Part shown: positions 6,131 through 9,156 of the stretch, in pieces
Position numbering within the stretch: the first letter of the stretch is position 1
How the letters are laid out: the number at the start of each line of letters is the position of its first letter
Translations under genes and position numbers: made by a program
Notes under the pieces: model-generated
What the model saw: the letters and a program-made list of their open reading frames with translations, nothing else
Told to the model about the DNA's origin: nothing
Database searches by the model: none
Source of the DNA: CAZKCK01 sp964552325
GTDB taxonomy: Bacteria > Bacteroidota > Bacteroidia > Bacteroidales > TTA-H9
Assembly: GCA_964552325.1 (NCBI GenBank)
Contig: CAZKHA010000139.1
Location: forward strand, 1 to 9,156
DNA: 9,156 nt
Reading direction: 5' to 3'

Positions 6131-6731
6131 TAGGGCGTAAATTTTTTATTTCATAAGCACGATAAAGTTGTGGGTTTACTTTAAGGATCATGGCCTGAAG
6201 CCGGTGCCGGGCATCCTGAAGGTTCGATTTTGAGGTGCCTTCTTTTATGCCAAGCATTTCAGCTATTTCCTTATGCGAATATCCGTCGATGACGTAGAGT
6301 GTGAAAACCATCCGGTACACAGGGCTTAGCTTGCGCACCAGTCCAAGGATTTCTTCGGCAGAGATTTTACTTAAAACATCTTCCTTAACATCATAAATCT
6401 CAGCTCCTTCATATTCAGTGGTCTTAAGCTGATTGATGCTCTTACGGTAATAATCAATGGCCGTATTTACAACAATGGCTCGCAACCAGGTTTTAAAATG
6501 ATGGGAGTTATCATAGCGATGAAGATTGTTGAACACTTTAAGGAAACTATCGTTCAGGATTTCTTCTGAAGATTGGTCATCAGAAGAATACCTTAAGCAG
6601 ATGCTTTTGGCGTAGCCATAATATTGCCTGATAAGCTCCTTTTGGGCCACTGGATGATTTTTAAGGCAAGCGGCTACCAAACTCAGCGTATTATCACTAT
6701 CAAACGCAACTTTTTTCCCAAAGATGCCCAT
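6120..6731 (-). CDS. ECF-type RNA polymerase sigma factor
   Basis: With the ATG at 6731 the product has 203 residues; a TTG one codon upstream is less likely. Region 2 (about 32-98) contains the helix QKELIRQYYGYAKSICLRYS, SEEILNDSFLKVFNNL and FKTWLRAIVVNTAIDYYRK, the core-binding and -10-melting part. Region 4 (about 127-181) contains LSPVYRMVFTLYVIDGYSHKEIAEMLGIKEGTSKSNLQDARHRL, a clear helix-turn-helix for -35 recognition, with EGTSKSNL as recognition helix. There is no region 1 or 3, which is diagnostic for ECF (group 4) factors; the short N-terminal extension is usual. Its 3' end overlaps the barrel gene by 11 bases and both are on one strand, so this is the standard sigma/anti-sigma pair order. 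The promoter -7 box is at 6780-6787. Its regulon cannot be read from the window, but the barrel gene and perhaps the divergent lipoprotein are candidates. Confidence 0.93.
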   Translation of the reverse strand: MGIFGKKVAFDSDNTLSLVAACLKNHPVAQKELIRQYYGYAKSICLRYSSDDQSSEEILNDSFLKVFNNLHRYDNSHHFKTWLRAIVVNTAIDYYRKSINQLKTTEYEGAEIYDVKEDVLSKISAEEILGLVRKLSPVYRMVFTLYVIDGYSHKEIAEMLGIKEGTSKSNLQDARHRLQAMILKVNPQLYRAYEIKNLRPNEN

Positions 6732-6779
6732 CAATGCGCTAACTTATTAAAACGATTTGTAAATGTAAGAAAATCTGTT

Positions 6780-6787
6780 CAAAGATA
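6780..6787 (-). promoter_or_regulatory. Promoter -7 box of the sigma factor operon
   Basis: On the minus strand TATCTTTG matches TAnnTTTG exactly; its end is about 49 bases before the sigma ATG. No clear TTG lies at the expected distance upstream, so the promoter may depend on an activator or be weak. An exact housekeeping-type box suggests basal expression not requiring the sigma factor itself. Confidence 0.42.
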
Positions 6788-6957
6788 CATACGTAATCAC
6801 CTTCACCATGTTAAATCATTCGTTATTGAGCAAAGCTTCGCGTGGTCACCTTACATTTATAACAAGCCAAAGATACGCTCAGTAAACAACAATTTTGAAT
6901 GGTGCAGTACATGCACACATAGCAATTACTACTTACCATACGCAACAACAATTAAAA

Positions 6958-7005
6958 GGGTGGGGAGCTTTATAAAAAAGTTTTTTTTAGGGAGCCACCC
7001 CACCC
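6958..7005. repeat. Large inverted repeat upstream of the lipoprotein gene
   Basis: GGGTGGGG (6958-6965) is the exact complement of CCCCACCC (6998-7005). Inside, GCT (67-69 of that hundred) can pair with AGC (6993-6995) after a bulge, and the centre has A6 (6974-6979) facing T8 (6981-6988). The whole 48-base stretch can fold into one long imperfect hairpin on either strand, ending 62 bases before the lipoprotein ATG. It could be a two-way terminator, a leader structure or a protein-binding site. It lies between divergent genes, where a terminator is not expected unless it insulates them. Confidence 0.55.
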
Positions 7006-7067
7006 AAAAGATGGCATCGGCGTATAGGCTGATGTTACCAAATTATTCACTTGAATTTTAAAATCCT

Positions 7068-7850
7068 ATGAGAAAGTATGTTTTTGCACTATTGGCTTTA
7101 ACCTTGGCCTTTGCCGCCTGTAACAAGGAAACCGACACAACTTCTACAACCGTTAACGAAACCACGGTGAGCGCAGTTACTGATGTAATTAGTAATTATA
7201 TTGCTGAAAACTACCCCGATGCAAGCATTGCATTATCCTTAAAACTGAGCAGCAGCGATACCGCCTATGTTGTTACCTTAAATACCAACGAAGTTATTGC
7301 CTTTGATCATAACGGTAAGCCCATGGGGCATGGCGGACAGCATGGCTGGGGCGATGATTCAACAGCTTACCCCGGTGGTGATACGCTTGGGCATCATGGT
7401 GGTGGGCATCATGGTGGTGGGCACCACGGTGGCGGACATCATGGCAATCATAATTGGATTTCTACAGATTCCCTTTCAGCTGCCATTACCTCTTATATTA
7501 CAAGCTATTATGCTGGATACACCATTCGTCACGCCGAGTTGGATACCCTTTGCCAGTTTGGAAGCGTAACCGAAGTCATGGTTTCGATGGATAGCCTGGC
7601 ACCCGTTAAACTTATTTTTGATGCTACGGATGTTTTTGTGGCTACGGCCCAACGTATTTTGTATAGCGCAATCCCAAGCACTGTTACCGATGCCATCGCT
7701 TTGGCCTACCCCGGATATACAGCCAGATCAAAGGCCGAACAGTTTACCTTGGCCGATGGAAGCCTGCAGTACAAAGTATTTCTACACCTTGATACCCTAA
7801 AGGTTAAGGTAGTTATTAAAGATGATGGCACAGTAGTGTGTGAAGATTAA
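7068..7850 (+). CDS. PepSY-like lipoprotein with Gly-His-rich metal-binding loop
   Basis: The 260-residue product has a lipoprotein signal peptide ending LAFAAC, with the acylated Cys at 18 and Asn next, then a Thr/Ser-rich linker. Three related units follow: about 34-86 (VTDVISNYIAENYPDASI ... IAFDHNGKPM), 135-195 (LSAAITSYITSYYAGYTI ... KLIFDATD) and 203-257 (STVTDAIALAYPGYTA ... KVVIKDDGTVV). Each is a helix with a Y/P motif followed by strands, as in the PepSY-like (BLIP-like) family common in Bacteroidota. Between units one and two a Gly-His stretch (about 87-128) contains eleven His, including three GGGHH repeats, a plausible site for Ni, Zn or Cu. A Cys occurs at 162 and another at 258. 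It is probably anchored in the outer or inner membrane facing the periplasm. It is divergent from the sigma factor and terminated alone. The role is unknown; metal storage or sensing is an inference from composition. Confidence 0.85.
   Translation: MRKYVFALLALTLAFAACNKETDTTSTTVNETTVSAVTDVISNYIAENYPDASIALSLKLSSSDTAYVVTLNTNEVIAFDHNGKPMGHGGQHGWGDDSTAYPGGDTLGHHGGGHHGGGHHGGGHHGNHNWISTDSLSAAITSYITSYYAGYTIRHAELDTLCQFGSVTEVMVSMDSLAPVKLIFDATDVFVATAQRILYSAIPSTVTDAIALAYPGYTARSKAEQFTLADGSLQYKVFLHLDTLKVKVVIKDDGTVVCED
7389..7448 (+). repeat. Tandem 15-base repeat encoding the His-rich loop
   Basis: Two identical 15-base copies, GGGCATCATGGTGGT (7389-7403 and 7404-7418), are followed by a diverged copy (7419-7433, GGGCACCACGGTGGC) and a partial one starting GGACATCATGGC (7434-7445). 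Reading in frame they give the repeated GHHGG unit. Exact duplication beside diverged copies suggests recent slippage, so copy number may differ between strains. Confidence 0.85.
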
Positions 7851-7879
7851 AATGTTTGTTTGAAGAGTGTGCCAACAAC

Positions 7880-7897
7880 GTCTGACGCAAGCTAGAC
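7880..7897. repeat. Short imperfect palindrome after the lipoprotein gene
   Basis: GTCTGACGCAAGCTAGAC has ends GTCTG and TAGAC that pair (with one G-T) around the middle CGCAAG. It lies 30 bases after the stop codon and shares the GACGC/GCTAG words with the palindrome at 3553-3562. It may be a fragment of a dispersed repeat; there is no T-run. Confidence 0.3.
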
Positions 7898-7928
7898 ACT
7901 AATTTATCCTTATCCTTTTTTTTTGAAC

Positions 7929-7959
7929 AGCCCAGAGTAATTTCTGGGCTTGTTTTTTT
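7929..7959 (+). terminator. Intrinsic terminator of the lipoprotein gene
   Basis: AGCCCAGA (7929-7936), loop GTAATT, and TCTGGGCT (7943-7950) form a perfect 8-base-pair stem followed by TGTTTTTTT (7951-7959). The upstream T-run (7916-7924) would be A-rich on the other strand, so only plus-strand transcripts would end here. This is the clearest terminator in the window. Confidence 0.92.
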
Positions 7960-8039
7960 ATGCTATTTCTATTTAATAATTGAGACCGTACCGAAAAGTC
8001 GAAACATAATAAAATAATTTAAAATTGTAATACTTAACT

Positions 8040-8073
8040 ACTATCAACAAGTTTGAAATCAATTATTGATAGT
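8040..8073. repeat. Inverted repeat with two alternative pairings
   Basis: ACTATCAA (8040-8047) pairs exactly with TTGATAGT (8066-8073), 18 bases apart. A second copy of ATCAA (8058-8062) pairs with the same TTGAT (8066-8070) over a three-base loop, so the two folds exclude each other. AT-rich, and possibly chance. Confidence 0.35.
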
Positions 8074-8093
8074 TCATGCAACTTGGTGGTATA

Positions 8094-8149
8094 GTGCCCC
8101 TTCGGCACACTTCAACAAGCTAAGCGCAAGAGCTCAGGGCAGCGCTTGG
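8094..8149. repeat. REP-like element with two consecutive hairpins
   Basis: Hairpin one: GTGCC (8094-8098), loop CCTTC, GGCAC (8104-8108). Hairpin two: CTAAGCGC (8120-8127) with GCGCTTGG (8142-8149), eight pairs including one T-G, around a 14-base loop containing AGCTCAGGGC. The words CTTCAACAAGCTAAG and GAGCTCAGGGCAGCGC look like decayed forms of the dispersed CTTCGACAAGCTCAG-type repeats known from many bacterial genomes (recalled). The direct repeat CTTGGTGG (8082-8089 and 8145-8152) sits just before the first hairpin and across the right edge of the second. Confidence 0.55.
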
Positions 8150-8232
8150 TGGCAAAAAAAGTACTTTTCGGAATAGGCTCGTAATTTGATAAAAAACTTC
8201 AATAGATATTAACTAAGATATTAGCATGCTCG

Positions 8233-8271
8233 ATTGGCTATAAGTTTTTTGCAATGTTGTGGTTAGCCAAT
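8233..8271. repeat. Inverted repeat upstream of the barrel gene
   Basis: ATTGGCTA (8233-8240) and TAGCCAAT (8264-8271) are exact complements separated by 23 bases. They lie 86-124 bases before the ATG and overlap the weak candidate promoter (TTG 8257-8259). This position would suit a regulator binding site, but nothing identifies the regulator. Confidence 0.35.
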
Positions 8272-8356
8272 AGAAAATAGTTTAAATTTCTTATACCTAC
8301 CCCACCTTTTAAGATTGGTTTTCGTATAGTTAAACGAACAATTAAATTGATAAAAA

Positions 8357-9034
8357 ATGAAAAAGCGGATTTTATTTAGCATGCTCATTCTTATGGCAAG
8401 CATTCAGGTTTATTCTCAAGACTCGGTAGCGTATTTGTTTCATTTGCCAAAGCCATTGGTTACCTCCATTGGGTTTTATGTGGCCCCCGAAATCAACTAC
8501 GGCCAAGTATGCGACGAATTCACCTTCCAACCCGGTATCTCGGCAATGGTTTTGCTCAATAATCGATTAGCCCTTGGCGGCACGTTTCAAGGCAACCATT
8601 CCAACACATTTACTCCTGCCAACCTAAGCCCCTTAGTGGTTAACGCACGCAGTGGTGGGTTTAAAATGGAATATACTTTTGCTCCGGCAAGCGTTTTCCA
8701 TTTTGGCCTTAATGCCATGATTGGAGGAGGATATTTACAGGCTGACTCATTGGTTTCTACAATTTATTCTACACGCCATGGCGATACCTATCGGGATAAT
8801 TACCGTAGGGTTGCTGAATCAAATTTCGTACTCTTAAAACCTGGTGTTTTTGCCGAAGCCAACCTATTGAAAAACGTTAAATTCTTTACTGGGGCTTCGT
8901 ATGGCTTTGCATTCGACGGCAATCAAACTTCTACAAGACTTACCAATAGCATGATACAGGGCTTTAACGCGTATGCAGGGCTAAAGCTTGGCATCTTTCA
9001 GTTCAAACTTAAAAAACCCACAGTCAAAGAATAG
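8357..9034 (+). CDS. Probable outer-membrane beta-barrel protein with signal peptide
   Basis: The 225-residue product begins with MKKR, a hydrophobic core and a likely cleavage site after VYS (about residue 20), leaving QDS at the mature N-terminus, as is usual for exported Bacteroidota proteins. The mature part is rich in alternating strands with aromatic edges: SIGFYVAPEINYGQV, LALGGTFQG, FKMEYTFAP, FHFGLNAMIGGGYL, LLKPGVFAEANLL, VKFFTGASYGFAF and FNAYAGLKLGIFQFKLK. That supports eight or so barrel strands like the small OMP_b-brl family. There are no TonB-box or plug features, so it is not a TonB-dependent receptor. The C-terminus is a charged tail (KKPTVKE) after the last strand. It has no nearby partner; the gene stands alone after a 506-base gap and is followed by a hairpin. 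The substrate or role is unknown. Confidence 0.75.
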   Translation: MKKRILFSMLILMASIQVYSQDSVAYLFHLPKPLVTSIGFYVAPEINYGQVCDEFTFQPGISAMVLLNNRLALGGTFQGNHSNTFTPANLSPLVVNARSGGFKMEYTFAPASVFHFGLNAMIGGGYLQADSLVSTIYSTRHGDTYRDNYRRVAESNFVLLKPGVFAEANLLKNVKFFTGASYGFAFDGNQTSTRLTNSMIQGFNAYAGLKLGIFQFKLKKPTVKE

Positions 9035-9117
9035 AAAAATGAAAGGCTTCACCCTTAGCCTATACGGAACTGCTGTAAGGGCAACCAAACAGTTGGTGTT
9101 TTCATAAGTTGAAGTGT

Positions 9118-9153
9118 GGTACCCATCGATTTAGCCAAAGGTTGATGGGTACC
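9118..9153. terminator. Long hairpin after the barrel gene, possible terminator at the window edge
   Basis: GGTACCCATC (9118-9127) and GATGGGTACC (9144-9153) are exact complements. The pairing continues inward through GATTT/AGGTT with three G-T pairs, to 15 pairs around the loop AGCCAA. It lies 84 bases after the stop codon. A following T-run cannot be seen because only CTT remains before the window ends, so terminator is the likely but unproved reading. Confidence 0.5.
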
Positions 9154-9156
9154 CTT

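Larger units (their letters stand above)
6732..7067. other. Divergent intergenic region between sigma factor and PepSY-like lipoprotein
   Basis: This 336-base gap separates the two divergent start codons. It holds the sigma-operon -7 box (6780-6787) and the large hairpin at 6958-7005. A long plus-strand reading frame crosses it from inside the sigma gene but has no recognisable protein character and is taken as chance. No convincing TTG/TAnnTTTG pair was found for the lipoprotein gene, which leaves room for control by an alternative sigma factor. Confidence 0.5.
7851..8356. other. Gene-free stretch with terminator, inverted repeats and REP-like element
   Basis: No reading frame in these 506 bases looks like a gene on either strand. 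The stretch holds, in order, a short imperfect palindrome (7880-7897), the terminator (7929-7959), ACTATCAA/TTGATAGT arms (8040-8073), a two-hairpin REP-like element (8094-8149), a perfect 12-base palindrome AAAAGTACTTTT (8157-8168) and ATTGGCTA/TAGCCAAT arms (8233-8271). The part after 8169 is AT-rich and should contain the promoter of the last gene. The best match is TTG (8257-8259), 18 bases, TAGTTTAA (8278-8285), which is weak. Confidence 0.6.

Noticed and set aside
6958..7005. G-quadruplex on the minus strand
   Set aside because: Only two G-runs of three or more lie together; four are needed.
6624..7061. 145-residue plus-strand reading frame antisense to the sigma gene start
   Set aside because: It overlaps the well-supported sigma gene and the large hairpin, has no recognisable domain, odd composition and no promoter; taken as chance.
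7297..7569. 90-residue frame across the His-repeat region
   Set aside because: Product of the tandem repeat read in a shifted frame; the lipoprotein frame has signal peptide and domains.
8357..9034. TonB-dependent receptor or SusD-type partner
   Set aside because: Much too short and lacks plug and TonB-box features.
9039..9107. 22-codon frame just after the last gene
   Set aside because: Too short, no motif, and no spacing or start signal beyond chance.

Overview
The window looks like chromosomal DNA from a member of the Bacteroidota, probably a free-living or environmental lineage. The grounds are Bacteroidota-type promoter boxes (TTG about 18-21 bases before TAnnTTTG), near-absence of Shine-Dalgarno sequences, PepSY-like lipoproteins, outer-membrane beta-barrels, and an ECF sigma factor overlapping a membrane-anchored barrel protein. 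Eight complete genes are supported, plus one sigma-factor gene whose start was moved in by one codon; no tRNA, rRNA, CRISPR array or transposase is visible.

Layout. Bases 1-319 are AT-rich non-coding DNA with an imperfect hairpin just before a five-TM protein (320-1336), whose N-terminal part looks like a bacterial PH-like (STM3941-type) domain and whose tail looks like a pilin or GspG C-terminus. A structured 200-base gap with nested inverted repeats follows. Then comes a membrane-anchored ankyrin-repeat protein (1539-2873), closed by a hairpin and T-run. Next is a co-directional set: a TetR-type regulator (3002-3535) and two small multi-pass membrane proteins (3616-4062 and 4170-4517), with a palindrome in front of the first that could be the regulator's operator.

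On the minus strand, an ECF sigma factor (6120-6731) overlaps by 11 bases a 453-residue protein (4769-6130). That protein has a short cytoplasmic N-terminus, one TM helix, a long low-complexity linker and a C-terminal barrel-like domain, which suggests a one-piece envelope sensor and anti-sigma protein. Divergent from this pair is a three-repeat PepSY-like lipoprotein with a Gly-His-rich loop (7068-7850), ended by a strong intrinsic terminator (7929-7959). A 506-base gene-free stretch then carries several inverted repeats and a REP-like element. The last gene (8357-9034) is a second outer-membrane barrel candidate, followed by a 15-bp hairpin at the window edge.

The part most likely to hold under-described biology is the sigma factor and trans-envelope barrel pair with its divergent His-rich lipoprotein. 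A working idea, not shown by the sequence alone, is an envelope or metal-responsive circuit in which the barrel protein holds the sigma factor at the inner membrane and the lipoprotein is a target or partner.
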